Origin: Peptoniphilaceae bacterium
GTDB taxonomy: Bacteria; Bacillota; Clostridia; Tissierellales; Peptoniphilaceae
Assembly: GCA_029983595.1 (NCBI GenBank)
Contig: JASBZD010000001.1
Coordinates: forward strand, 1 to 63,665
DNA: 63,665 nt
Direction of reading: 5' to 3'
In this document: positions 17,682 through 26,916 of the stretch, piece after piece
How positions within the stretch are numbered: position 1 is the stretch's first letter
How the letters are laid out: every line of letters begins with the position of its first letter
Notes under the pieces: generated by a model
Seen by the model: the letters and a program-made list of their open reading frames with translations, nothing else
The model's database searches: none
Told to the model about the DNA's origin: nothing
Made by a program: the position numbers and the translations under genes

Positions 17682-18560
17682 ATGAATACAAATAGTAACA
17701 AAAACTTTTTAGAAAGCTTTATGAAAGGTGTTTTTATAGTAGCTTCTCTAATTTCTATAATTTCTATCATATTAATTATGATTTTTATTTTTCAAGGTGG
17801 AATTCCATTCATGAGAGAATATGGGTTTGTTAGATTTGTTACCGGACAAGACTGGCAACCAACTTCCACTTATCCAGAGTTTGGTGTTTTACCAATGATC
17901 TGGGGATCAATTTATACAACACTATTATCTTGTCTTTTAGGTGTACCAATTGGGGTTTTAACTGCTGCTTATTTAGCTAAATCATGTCCACCTAAACTTT
18001 ATAGATTTTTTAAACCTGCATTAAACTTAATGGCCGGAATTCCATCAATTGTATATGGTTTTTTTGCTTTAGTAATAATAGTGCCTTTTATTAGAAATAA
18101 TATAGGTGGAAAAGGATATAGTATCTTAGCATCTACAATCTTACTTGCAATTATGATTCTTCCTACTGTTATAGCTCTTTCTGAAAGTGCGATTAGATCT
18201 GTTCCTAAAAGTTATTATGAAGGTTCTTTAGCTTTAGGAGCTACACATGAAAGAAGTATCTATAAAGTTGTAATTCCTGCCGCTAGATCTGGTATATTTG
18301 CTGCTACTGTTTTAGGTATTGGTAGAGCTATTGGTGAAACAATGGCCGTAGTACTGGTATCAGGAGGTCAGACTAGAATAACTTTTGATTTATTAAAAGG
18401 TATTAGAACGCTTACTACTAACGTAGTTATTGAGATGGGATATGCTTCAGGACAGCATAGAGAAGCTTTAATTGCTTCAGCTGTTTTATTATTTATTTTT
18501 ATCCTTATTATCAATGGAATCTTATTCTTTGTAAAAAGGAGAAGTATAAACAATGACTGA
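17682..18560 (+). CDS. pstC: Phosphate ABC transporter permease PstC
   Basis: This is a 292-aa inner-membrane permease with six predicted helices. The permease signature region SYYEGSLALGATHERSIYKVVIPAARSGIFAATVLGIGRAIGET is typical of PstC. I choose ATG 17682, which has GGAG 6 nt upstream, over an in-frame ATG 12 nt earlier that overlaps that site. It pairs with PstA to form the phosphate channel energised by PstB. The stop overlaps the pstA start. Confidence 0.95.
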   Translation: MNTNSNKNFLESFMKGVFIVASLISIISIILIMIFIFQGGIPFMREYGFVRFVTGQDWQPTSTYPEFGVLPMIWGSIYTTLLSCLLGVPIGVLTAAYLAKSCPPKLYRFFKPALNLMAGIPSIVYGFFALVIIVPFIRNNIGGKGYSILASTILLAIMILPTVIALSESAIRSVPKSYYEGSLALGATHERSIYKVVIPAARSGIFAATVLGIGRAIGETMAVVLVSGGQTRITFDLLKGIRTLTTNVVIEMGYASGQHREALIASAVLLFIFILIINGILFFVKRRSINND

Positions 18561-19428
18561 TAAAATTATAAAACAAAAGCCTGAATCTAATGATTATCAA
18601 GCTCGTGGCTCTAAAATATTTAAGTTTCTAACTAGACTTTCAACATTTCTTACTTTTGGTTCTTTACTACTAATAATAGCATATATTATTGGACAAGGTT
18701 TAACCCATATTAGACCAAATATGTTTGAATGGACTTATACTTCTGAAAACTTATCTATGATGCCTGCAATTATAACTACACTTATTACTGTAGCATTATC
18801 AATTCTTATTGCAGCTCCTATTGGGGTATTTACTGGATTTTATCTAGTAGAATATGCAAAAAGAGGTAGTAAACTAGTAGAGGCTATTAGATTATCTGCA
18901 GAGACTCTTGCCGCTATTCCGTCTATTGTTTATGGTCTATTCGGTATGTTATTCTTTGTTATGAAACTTAATATGGGATATTCTATTATATCAGGGGTTC
19001 TAACTGTTACAATTATGATATTACCTTTAATAATAAGAGCGACTGAAGAAGCGTTACTTACTGTTAATGATTCTCTTAGACAAGGTAGCTTTGGACTAGG
19101 AGCAGGAAAACTTAGAACTATTTTTAGAGTAGTATTACCTTCAGCTATGCCTGGAATTGTAGCTGGTATTATTTTAGCTATAGGTAGAGTAGTAGGTGAG
19201 ACTGCTGCATTAATGTATACTTTAGGTACAACTTCTAACATGCCTAGAAACCTTTGGAGTTCAGGAAGAACTTTAGCTCTTCATATGTATGTATTATCTA
19301 GTGAAGGTCTACATGTTCAAGAAGCATATGCAACTGGGGTTATACTGCTAATAGTTGTAATAATTTTAAATCAAATTTCAGAAACATTAAGTAAAAGACT
19401 AACTCAAAGGGGGATTAAACAAAAATGA
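18553..19428 (+). CDS. pstA: Phosphate ABC transporter permease PstA
   Basis: This is a 291-aa membrane protein with about six helices and the coupling-helix region SLRQGSFGLGAGKLRTIFRVVLPSAMPGIVAGIILAIGRVVGETAAL, diagnostic of PstA. It overlaps pstC by 8 nt and pstB by 4 nt, which implies coupled translation of the three transporter subunits. Confidence 0.95.
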   Translation: MTDKIIKQKPESNDYQARGSKIFKFLTRLSTFLTFGSLLLIIAYIIGQGLTHIRPNMFEWTYTSENLSMMPAIITTLITVALSILIAAPIGVFTGFYLVEYAKRGSKLVEAIRLSAETLAAIPSIVYGLFGMLFFVMKLNMGYSIISGVLTVTIMILPLIIRATEEALLTVNDSLRQGSFGLGAGKLRTIFRVVLPSAMPGIVAGIILAIGRVVGETAALMYTLGTTSNMPRNLWSSGRTLALHMYVLSSEGLHVQEAYATGVILLIVVIILNQISETLSKRLTQRGIKQK

Positions 19429-20177
19429 ATAAAATGGAAATAAAAGACCTAGATTTATATTATGGGAATTTCCAAGCTTTAAAAAAATGTAATTTAGATA
19501 TTCGTGAAAATGAAATTACTGCTTTTATTGGGCCTTCTGGATGTGGTAAATCAACTTTTATAAAATCTTTAAATAGAATGAATGATTTAATAGAAGGATG
19601 TAGAATCGAAGGAACTGTATTATTAGATGGTGAAAATGTATATGATCCTAACTATAATGTAAATGATCTTAGAAGAAGAGTAGGTATGGTTTTCCAACAA
19701 CCTAACCCTTTTCCTATGAGTGTTTATGATAATATCACTTATGGGCCTAAAACTCATGGTATAAAAGATAAACAAAAACTAGATGAAATAGTAGAAAGAT
19801 CTCTAAAGGGTGCTGCTATATGGGATGAGGTAAAAGATAAAATTAATAGAAATGCATTATCTTTCTCTGGTGGACAACAACAAAGAATTTGTATAGCTAG
19901 AGCTCTAGCAGTAGAACCTGAGGTTTTATTAATGGATGAGCCTACTTCTGCACTTGATCCTATTTCAACTACAAAAATCGAGGATTTAGTTACTGAGCTA
20001 AAAGAAAAATACACTATTGTAATGGTTACTCATAATATGCAACAAGCATCTAGAGTATCTGATAGAACTGCTTTCTTCTTAACTGGTGAAATTTTAGAAG
20101 TAAATGATACTGAACAGATCTTTACTAATCCGCAACATGAGGAAACTGAAAGATATGTAACTGGTAGATTTGGTTGA
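19425..20177 (+). CDS. pstB: Phosphate ABC transporter ATPase PstB
   Basis: This is a 250-aa ABC ATPase with Walker A GPSGCGKST, Q loop VFQQPNPFPMSVYDNI (characteristic of PstB), signature FSGGQQQR, Walker B VLLMDEPTSALDP and the H-loop VTHNMQQA. It powers phosphate import through PstCA. The start ATG overlaps the pstA stop. Confidence 0.97.
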   Translation: MNKMEIKDLDLYYGNFQALKKCNLDIRENEITAFIGPSGCGKSTFIKSLNRMNDLIEGCRIEGTVLLDGENVYDPNYNVNDLRRRVGMVFQQPNPFPMSVYDNITYGPKTHGIKDKQKLDEIVERSLKGAAIWDEVKDKINRNALSFSGGQQQRICIARALAVEPEVLLMDEPTSALDPISTTKIEDLVTELKEKYTIVMVTHNMQQASRVSDRTAFFLTGEILEVNDTEQIFTNPQHEETERYVTGRFG

Positions 20178-20183
20178 TTTGTA

Positions 20184-20232
20184 TTTTACGATATGTTACT
20201 TTATTTGACATTATTAAAAAATATGATATTAT
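20184..20232 (+). promoter_or_regulatory. Promoter of phoU-phoP-phoR with Pho-like repeats
   Basis: TTGACA at 20205-20210 and TATTAT at 20227-20232 are 16 nt apart. TTTTACG (20184), TGTTACT (20194) and TTTGACA (20204) recur every 10 nt and resemble degenerate Pho half-sites, so PhoP autoregulation is possible. Confidence 0.55.
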
Positions 20233-20287
20233 ATAATGTCATACCCAGAATATTTTAAGCAAAAAAAGTCTTAAAGGAGGGATTATT

Positions 20288-20953
20288 ATGAGACTGACAT
20301 TACAAAGACAGTTTAAAGAACTAGATGATAAGATTGTAGAAATGTGCTCTTTTGTAGAAAAAAACCTTAGAGATACGAAAATTGCTTTAGAAAATAGAGA
20401 TGTAGAGCTTTCAGAACAAATCATCTCAAGAGATAAATTAATTAACGATATGGAAGCAGATATTGAATCTTTATCTACTACAATAATTATTAGACAACAA
20501 CCAGTAGCTTCTGATTTAAGAAAGATTAACGCTACAATGAAAATTATTAGCGATTTAGAAAGAATTGGAGATCTAGCTTCAGAAATAGCCACAATAGTTA
20601 TTTTTATGGGTGAAGATGAAGTAGAAGAAAGATATACAAATGAAAATATATTAAAAATGTTTGACACTTCTAGAGAGATGTTAAAACAAGCTATAGATTC
20701 ATTTATTGTTTCTAACTCTAATCTAGCAAATAGAGTAATCGAACAAGACGATGAAGTAGATTATATGTTTGAAAATTATAAAAAAGAAGCTATTACGCAA
20801 ATTATTGAAAATCAGGAATTAGCAAATGAAATTGTGGAATATATTCAAATTGCTAAGTACCTAGAAAGAATTGCAGATCATGCTACTAGTATTGCTATAT
20901 GGCAAAATTATATAGAAACAGGAAAAAGAGAGTTTGGATTAAGTTTTAATTAA
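20288..20953 (+). CDS. phoU: PhoU, negative regulator of the phosphate response
   Basis: This is a 221-aa all-helical protein with the two PhoU repeats. The metal-binding patterns are visible as LRKINATMKIISDLERIGDLASEIA and YIQIAKYLERIADHATSIA, one in each half. PhoU links the Pst transporter to the PhoR sensor and keeps PhoR quiet when phosphate is plentiful. It has a strong AAAGGAGGG ribosome binding site and lies between pstB and the phoP-phoR pair. Confidence 0.95.
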   Translation: MRLTLQRQFKELDDKIVEMCSFVEKNLRDTKIALENRDVELSEQIISRDKLINDMEADIESLSTTIIIRQQPVASDLRKINATMKIISDLERIGDLASEIATIVIFMGEDEVEERYTNENILKMFDTSREMLKQAIDSFIVSNSNLANRVIEQDDEVDYMFENYKKEAITQIIENQELANEIVEYIQIAKYLERIADHATSIAIWQNYIETGKREFGLSFN

Positions 20954-20962
20954 GGAATTAGT

Positions 20963-21634
20963 ATGATATTTTGTGTAGAAGATGATAAAAACATTCAAGA
21001 ACTCGTAAAGTATACTCTTGAAAGTAATGGGTATGAGGTAAAGGGTTTTGATGATGGAAGCGAGCTATTAAATAACCTGGCAACACATGATGTCGAGCTA
21101 ATACTTTTAGACATTATGCTTCCAGGTGAAGATGGTATATCTCTTATGAGACAGATTCGTGAAGATAAAGAATTTGGTAATGTACCAATTATTCTACTTA
21201 CTGCAAAATCTACTGAACTAGATAAAGTTATAGGTTTAGATGGCGGCGCTGATGATTATATCACTAAGCCATTTAGTATCCTAGAACTTTTATCTAGAAT
21301 TAATGCGGTACTTAGAAGATCTAATAGAGAGCTTGACCCTAACAATTATAATTTTAATGGGCTTACATTAGATATAAATAAACGCGAAGCTCTATTAAAT
21401 GGGGAAAGAGTAAACTTAACATATAAAGAATTTGAACTACTTTTATATCTTATGAAAAATAAAGATATAGTTTTAACACGTGAAAATATAATAAATGAAG
21501 TATGGGGATTTGATTTTGAGGGAGAAACGCGTACTGTAGATGTACATATTGCTACCCTAAGAAATAAACTAGATGAATGGTCTAGATATATCCATACTAT
21601 TAGAAATCTAGGATATAAAATAGGGGATTCATAA
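20963..21634 (+). CDS. phoP: OmpR-family response regulator, probable PhoP
   Basis: This is a 223-aa two-domain regulator. The receiver domain has the acidic pair VEDD, the phospho-acceptor Asp in LILLDIMLPGEDG and Lys in LLTAKST. The C-terminal winged helix has the OmpR pattern TYKEFELLLYLMKN, ending HIATLRNKLDEWSRYIHTIRNLGYKI. Placement between phoU and phoR identifies it as the phosphate regulator. It probably binds the repeats before pstS and phoU. Confidence 0.9.
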   Translation: MIFCVEDDKNIQELVKYTLESNGYEVKGFDDGSELLNNLATHDVELILLDIMLPGEDGISLMRQIREDKEFGNVPIILLTAKSTELDKVIGLDGGADDYITKPFSILELLSRINAVLRRSNRELDPNNYNFNGLTLDINKREALLNGERVNLTYKEFELLLYLMKNKDIVLTRENIINEVWGFDFEGETRTVDVHIATLRNKLDEWSRYIHTIRNLGYKIGDS

Positions 21635-23290
21635 ATGAAACGAAGATATTTTATATCGTTTCTTGCATTATTTATAATTGGAATGATGTTTTCTTATATT
21701 GTCAATTTTAACTTTTTTTCTAAAATTATTATTGATTCATATGACTCTGAATCTAACTTAATAAAATCAGTTATAGAGTTATCTGAAGATGAAAACATAT
21801 ATAAATATAATATTGAAATGGCAGATAGTAAAACAATACTGCCATTTTTGATATTTGATGATAATAAATTAATTTATAAATCATCAGAGATAAATAATCT
21901 AGAAGAACTTAGTCAGTTAAATAATTATAACGATATTAATAAAACTGATTTTAAAAATTATAATAAGAAAACTAGTGTACTTAATAATGGTGATATAATT
22001 ATTTTTTTAGAAAAAACACCTATTATTAAAAGTTCATTAATAGATGTTTTTCCTAACTTACTAGTTTATATTATAGCTGGAATAATAATATCTTTAATTA
22101 TAGCTAAATATAATTATCAATCTACTATTGATAAACTAGTAGGGAATCTAATTGACTATAAAGAAGGAAAATTTAAAATTGATATAGATGATGATTCTTA
22201 TCCTATTTTCAATGTAATTAATGAGCAATCTCAAAATATCTCTGCGAACCAGAATATCGTGAATATTCAAAATGATACTATTCATGCAATAATTTATAAC
22301 ATGGCAGAAGGTATGATTTTATTAAATCAAGATATGGAAATTCTTGTTTTAAATGATTCTTCACTAAAATTATTAGATATAGATTATGAGGGTTCTAATT
22401 TTCAAGGAGTAAATATAAAAAGTTTAGTTCGAAATAGTAAATTAGTTGAAATTATAGATGATGCATTAAATGGCAATAATCTTAATTACTCTACAGATCT
22501 AATAATTAAAGAAAAAATTATCACTGCTATATTAAACCCTGTTGAATATAACGAAGATAATGTTGGCTATGTATTGTTTTTAGTCGATGAAACTAAACAG
22601 AAATCTTTAGAAAAACAAAGAAGTGAGTTTAGTGCAAATGTTTCACATGAACTTAAAACTCCATTAACTTCTATAAATGGATATGCTGAAATGATTATGT
22701 CGGGGATTGCAAAAGAATCAGATATTAAAAAATTTGCTCAAGTAATCTACAACGAGGGCAATCATCTTTTAAGCATGATAGATGATATTATTAAAATTTC
22801 AAAGTTAGATGAAGAACAAGAAGGATATGATTTTGAAGTTTTAAATATCACAGATTCTATAAATGATGTATTAGATGTCCTAAGATTTAAAGCTGAAGAT
22901 TATAATGTAAATCTAATCTATAATGAAAAGAGAGATTTAAAATATTGTGCTGACAAAAGACTGTTTTCTGAGCTTATGTTAAATCTTGTAGATAACGCAA
23001 TAAAATATAATAAACCTGGCGGATATGTAAAAATTGAAACATCAGAGTTACCAAGTGGTTTAGTTATAAAAGTTTCAGATACTGGTATAGGCATATCAGA
23101 AGATGATAAAGCTAGAGTATTCGAAAGATTTTATACAGTAGATAGAAGTCATAATAAAAAAGACAGCTCTGGACTGGGTTTAGCTATTGTAAAACATATT
23201 GTAAAAATATTTGATGGCAAAGTTGAGTTAAATAGTAAAGTAGGCGAGGGTTCGACATTTACGCTTACTCTTCCATTAAAGAAAGGGTAG
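21635..23290 (+). CDS. phoR: Sensor histidine kinase, probable PhoR
   Basis: This 551-aa membrane kinase has one N-terminal transmembrane helix, an extracytoplasmic domain to about residue 135, a second transmembrane helix near 139-155, and a PAS-like region with NMAEGMILLNQDMEILVLNDSS. It then has the H box SHELKTPLTSINGYAEMI, N box NLVDNAIKYNK and G boxes DTGIGISEDDKARVFERFY and SGLGLAIVKHI. It starts directly after the phoP stop. It is the expected phosphate-starvation kinase; PhoU/Pst provide the input. The operon ends with a terminator. Confidence 0.9.
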   Translation: MKRRYFISFLALFIIGMMFSYIVNFNFFSKIIIDSYDSESNLIKSVIELSEDENIYKYNIEMADSKTILPFLIFDDNKLIYKSSEINNLEELSQLNNYNDINKTDFKNYNKKTSVLNNGDIIIFLEKTPIIKSSLIDVFPNLLVYIIAGIIISLIIAKYNYQSTIDKLVGNLIDYKEGKFKIDIDDDSYPIFNVINEQSQNISANQNIVNIQNDTIHAIIYNMAEGMILLNQDMEILVLNDSSLKLLDIDYEGSNFQGVNIKSLVRNSKLVEIIDDALNGNNLNYSTDLIIKEKIITAILNPVEYNEDNVGYVLFLVDETKQKSLEKQRSEFSANVSHELKTPLTSINGYAEMIMSGIAKESDIKKFAQVIYNEGNHLLSMIDDIIKISKLDEEQEGYDFEVLNITDSINDVLDVLRFKAEDYNVNLIYNEKRDLKYCADKRLFSELMLNLVDNAIKYNKPGGYVKIETSELPSGLVIKVSDTGIGISEDDKARVFERFYTVDRSHNKKDSSGLGLAIVKHIVKIFDGKVELNSKVGEGSTFTLTLPLKKG

Positions 23291-23308
23291 TTTATCCTTT
23301 CTTTTTTT
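23278..23308 (+). terminator. Terminator after phoR
   Basis: AAAGAAAGG pairs with CCTTTCTTT and is followed by a T tract; the left arm includes the last phoR codons. Confidence 0.82.
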
Positions 23309-23344
23309 ATAGATAAAAATACTTACTTATAATATAATTTAAAT

Positions 23345-24088
23345 ATGAATACTGAAAAAGAACAAATTTTAAATAAGATAGATAAAAATAATTTACCATC
23401 ACATGTTGCTATTATAATGGATGGAAATGGCAGATGGGCAAAAAAACAAAATAAAATCAGAACTTTTGGTCACAAAGAAGGGGCAGAAAACGTAGTTGAA
23501 ATTGTGAGAGCTTCTTCAAATCTTGGCATTAAAGAACTGAGTTTATATGCTTTTTCTACTGAGAATTGGAAAAGACCTGCTAAAGAAGTAGATACTATAA
23601 TGTCTCTTGTGGTTAAATTTATTGATAAATATATCGATGAATTAAATAGAGAAAATGTCTATTTACAGATGCTAGGTAGAAGAGATGAAGTACCTGATTT
23701 TGTTTTAGATAAAGTAGATTACGCATTAGATCTAACTAAGAATAATAATGGAATGATTCTTAATCTTTGTTTAAATTATGGATCAAGACAGGAAATTTTA
23801 GACGCATGTAAAAGTTTAGTTAAAGAATATCAAAATTATTCTATAGAAGATATAGAGAGAATTAATTTTAATGATTTTGAAAAATATTTATATAGTAAAA
23901 ATTATACTGATGTAGATTTATTAATAAGACCTAGTGGTGAGCTTAGATTAAGTAACTTTTTAATGTATCAATCTAGTTATGCTGAATTATATTTTAGCGA
24001 TATATTATGGCCTGATTTTAAAAAGGAAAATCTTTATGAAGCTATATTAGATTTTCAAAATAGAAATAGGCGTTTTGGAGGAGTTTAA
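23345..24088 (+). CDS. uppS: Isoprenyl transferase (undecaprenyl diphosphate synthase)
   Basis: This is a 247-aa cis-prenyltransferase that extends farnesyl diphosphate to the C55 carrier lipid used for cell-wall synthesis. The catalytic block VAIIMDGNGRWAKK, the SLYAFSTENWKRP region and the C-terminal LLIRPSGELRLSNFLMYQSSYAELYF with RNRRFGG are intact. It overlaps cdsA by one base and begins the uppS-cdsA-rseP-ispG-polC cluster. Confidence 0.95.
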   Translation: MNTEKEQILNKIDKNNLPSHVAIIMDGNGRWAKKQNKIRTFGHKEGAENVVEIVRASSNLGIKELSLYAFSTENWKRPAKEVDTIMSLVVKFIDKYIDELNRENVYLQMLGRRDEVPDFVLDKVDYALDLTKNNNGMILNLCLNYGSRQEILDACKSLVKEYQNYSIEDIERINFNDFEKYLYSKNYTDVDLLIRPSGELRLSNFLMYQSSYAELYFSDILWPDFKKENLYEAILDFQNRNRRFGGV

Positions 24089-24858
24089 TGTCTGATTTAT
24101 ATAAAAGATTTATTACTGCTATAGTAGGTGTTGCTCTTTTAATAATAGTATTATATATTGGAGGAGCTATTCTAAATATAGCGGTATCTTTTTTGATTCT
24201 AGTAGGTCTATATGAGCTTACTAGAGCTTTTAATAGTAATGACTATAATATTAGATATGCCTATTCTATTATTATTACTTTAATTCTAATGATTGATATT
24301 ACTGTTAGACATTCTATTAATGTTACATTATACTCAATTTTAGGTCTTAGTTTATTTGATTTATTAATAATGAGAAATAATGTTAAAAATATTTGTGCAA
24401 TGGCATTTATAATGCTCTATTTAATTCTAGGATTTTCTTCATTAATGTTAATTAAGAATAATGTATATATAGGGCTTATATTTATTATTTCTTTTTCTTC
24501 AGATACTTTTGCATATTTTGCAGGAAATCTTTTTGGTAAACACAAACTAATACCTGATGTAAGTCCAAATAAGACGATTGAGGGATCTATAGGTGCTATT
24601 TTAGGTACTATTTTAACTACCTATATTTATCTTAGATTATTTAATATGAATAATGTTTTATATGATATAGCTTTAGCAGTCGTAGGCTCTATTCTAGCTC
24701 AATGTGGGGATTTAGTGGCATCTCGTATAAAAAGAGATCTAAAAATTAAAGATTATGGGAAGATTTTTCCTGGACACGGTGGTGTGATGGATAGATTTGA
24801 TTCTGTAATTTTAGTTTCTTTAGTGGTTATGTTATTTTATAACATACTTTATATATAA
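24088..24858 (+). CDS. cdsA: Phosphatidate cytidylyltransferase
   Basis: This is a 256-aa membrane enzyme making CDP-diacylglycerol from phosphatidate and CTP, the branch point of phospholipid synthesis. Multiple hydrophobic helices are followed by the signature SDTFAYFAGNLFGKHKL and the C-terminal GDLVASRIKRDLKIKDYGKIFPGHGGVMDRFDS. The position after uppS is conserved across bacteria. Confidence 0.95.
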   Translation: MSDLYKRFITAIVGVALLIIVLYIGGAILNIAVSFLILVGLYELTRAFNSNDYNIRYAYSIIITLILMIDITVRHSINVTLYSILGLSLFDLLIMRNNVKNICAMAFIMLYLILGFSSLMLIKNNVYIGLIFIISFSSDTFAYFAGNLFGKHKLIPDVSPNKTIEGSIGAILGTILTTYIYLRLFNMNNVLYDIALAVVGSILAQCGDLVASRIKRDLKIKDYGKIFPGHGGVMDRFDSVILVSLVVMLFYNILYI

Positions 24859-24867
24859 GGAGTTTTT

Positions 24868-25866
24868 ATGTTTATTATTTATGCTTTACTAGTTTTTCTA
24901 GTAGTTATTGTAATCCATGAATTTGGTCATTTTTTTGTGGCTAAAAGTTTTGGGATTTCAGTAAATGAATTTTCTGTGGGTATGGGCCCACTTTTATTAT
25001 CTAAGAAGAAGGATGAAACTCAATATTCTCTTCGTGCTCTTCCAATTGGTGGATATGTGGCTTTAGAAGGAGAAGAAGAAAAAAGCGATGACCCTAATAG
25101 TTTTAATAATGCTCACCCATTAAAACGTATCTTAGTTTTACTAGCTGGTGCATTTATGAATTTTGTGCTTGCTGTAGTTTTAGCTATTATAGTATTTAGT
25201 ATAAGTGGTACTCAGACTACTACCATTAACCAGGTTATGGACGATAGTGCTGCCTATGAGGCTTCATTGATGCCTGGTGACACTATTTTAAAAATTGATA
25301 ATATAGATATAAAGTCATGGGAGCAAGTTTCACAAACTTTTAATGATCTAAAAAAAGAGAATGTAAATATTTTAATCGAAAGAAATGGCGAAAAAATAGA
25401 AAAAAATGTAAATCTTAAAGTGGTTGATGGAAACTATATTTTAGGAATTACACCTACTATGGCAAAAAATACTGGAAAAGTCATTCCAGCTTCCTTTTCA
25501 TACGTAAAAAAGGTAGTTACTGATGTTTATAGATATTTAGGGAATCTTTTTACTGGTAATGTAAGTGTATCTAACTTATCTGGACCAGTAGGAATAGTTA
25601 AGATGATTGGATCCCAATCTAAAGAAGGATTTTTAAATGTTTTATTAATCACTAGTTTAATAAGTGCAAATCTTGGCGCATTTAATCTTCTTCCATTTCC
25701 TGCATTAGATGGAGGTACAATTTTAATAACTTTTATTGAATGGATTATCGGAAAAGAAATACCAGAAAAAGTAAAAACTGTTATTAATATTGTAGGTTTT
25801 AGTATTTTAATATTACTAATAGTTTATGTTACTATTTTTAATGATTTAAGAGGAATTAGAGGTTAA
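24868..25866 (+). CDS. rseP: Site-2 protease RseP/RasP (zinc metalloprotease M50)
   Basis: This 332-aa intramembrane protease has the zinc site HEFGH in the first helix, a PDZ domain at about residues 105-190 (MPGDTILKIDNIDIKSWEQV) and the C-terminal NLLPFPALDGG that supplies the third metal ligand. It cleaves membrane-bound anti-sigma factors, signal peptides or other single-span substrates. dxr, which often sits between cdsA and rseP, is absent here. Confidence 0.94.
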   Translation: MFIIYALLVFLVVIVIHEFGHFFVAKSFGISVNEFSVGMGPLLLSKKKDETQYSLRALPIGGYVALEGEEEKSDDPNSFNNAHPLKRILVLLAGAFMNFVLAVVLAIIVFSISGTQTTTINQVMDDSAAYEASLMPGDTILKIDNIDIKSWEQVSQTFNDLKKENVNILIERNGEKIEKNVNLKVVDGNYILGITPTMAKNTGKVIPASFSYVKKVVTDVYRYLGNLFTGNVSVSNLSGPVGIVKMIGSQSKEGFLNVLLITSLISANLGAFNLLPFPALDGGTILITFIEWIIGKEIPEKVKTVINIVGFSILILLIVYVTIFNDLRGIRG

Positions 25867-25867
25867 G

Positions 25868-26911
25868 ATGAAAAAATCTAAAGAAATTTCAGTTGGTGGA
25901 GTTAAAATTGGTGGTGGCAATAAAATCTCAATTCAGTCAATGACTAATACTAAGACGAATGATGTAGATTCGACAGTATCCCAAATTCTAGCTTTACAAC
26001 AAGAAGGGTGTGAGTTAATTCGTGTTGCAGTATCTAGCGAAGATGATGCAAAAGCTCTACCACTTATAAAACAAAAAATTAACATACCTCTTATTGTAGA
26101 TATACAATTTGATCATAAATTGGCTCTTATGGCCTCTGAAAATGGTGCGGATTGTATAAGAATTAATCCTGGAAATATTGGCAACAAAGATAAGGTAAGA
26201 GAAGTAGTAGAATCTTGTAAATATCATGGTATTCCTATTCGTGTAGGTGTAAATTCTGGTTCTATTAAAAGAAGTGTAATAGATAAATATGGCGGAGTTA
26301 ATAAAAATTCATTAGTAGAAAGTGCTTTAGGAGAGCTAGAAGTACTTGAAAGCCTTGGTTTTTATAATACGAAAGTCTCTATTAAAGCCAGTGATGTAAT
26401 TACTAATATAGAAGCTAATAGATTATTTAGAGAAAAGAGTGATTATCCACTACATTTAGGAGTTACTGAGGCTGGTGGTCTTTTAAGTGGTACTGTTAAC
26501 TCTTCTATTGGAATTGGCACACTTTTATATGAGGGAATAGGAGATACTATTAGAGTTTCATTAAGTTATGATCCAATTTATGAAATAAAAGTAGCAAAAC
26601 ATATATTACAATCTTTAAATTTGAGAAGATTTGGTGTGAAAATTGTTTCATGTCCTACATGTGCAAGAACTGATATAGATCTAATAAATATGGTAAAAGA
26701 GTTAGAATCTAGAGAGTCAGAGATTATTGGAGATTATAAAATTGCAGTTATGGGATGTATTGTTAATGGACCAGGAGAGGCGAGAGAAGCAGATTATGGT
26801 ATAACTGGAAAAGATGGAGAAGGTTATATTTTTAAAGATGGTAAGATTATAGAGACAGTTAAAGAAGAAAGACTTATAGATAGGCTTATTGAAATAGTAA
26901 ATAAAGGATGA
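25868..26911 (+). CDS. ispG: 4-hydroxy-3-methylbut-2-enyl diphosphate synthase IspG
   Basis: This is a 347-aa 4Fe-4S enzyme of the non-mevalonate isoprenoid pathway, reducing MEcPP to HMBPP. The N-terminal barrel has SIQSMTNTKTNDVDSTVSQI; the cluster cysteines lie in SCPTCARTDIDL and AVMGCIVNGPGEAREAD. It follows rseP by one base and overlaps the upstream polC start candidate. Confidence 0.95.
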   Translation: MKKSKEISVGGVKIGGGNKISIQSMTNTKTNDVDSTVSQILALQQEGCELIRVAVSSEDDAKALPLIKQKINIPLIVDIQFDHKLALMASENGADCIRINPGNIGNKDKVREVVESCKYHGIPIRVGVNSGSIKRSVIDKYGGVNKNSLVESALGELEVLESLGFYNTKVSIKASDVITNIEANRLFREKSDYPLHLGVTEAGGLLSGTVNSSIGIGTLLYEGIGDTIRVSLSYDPIYEIKVAKHILQSLNLRRFGVKIVSCPTCARTDIDLINMVKELESRESEIIGDYKIAVMGCIVNGPGEAREADYGITGKDGEGYIFKDGKIIETVKEERLIDRLIEIVNKG

Positions 26912-26916
26912 TTTAT

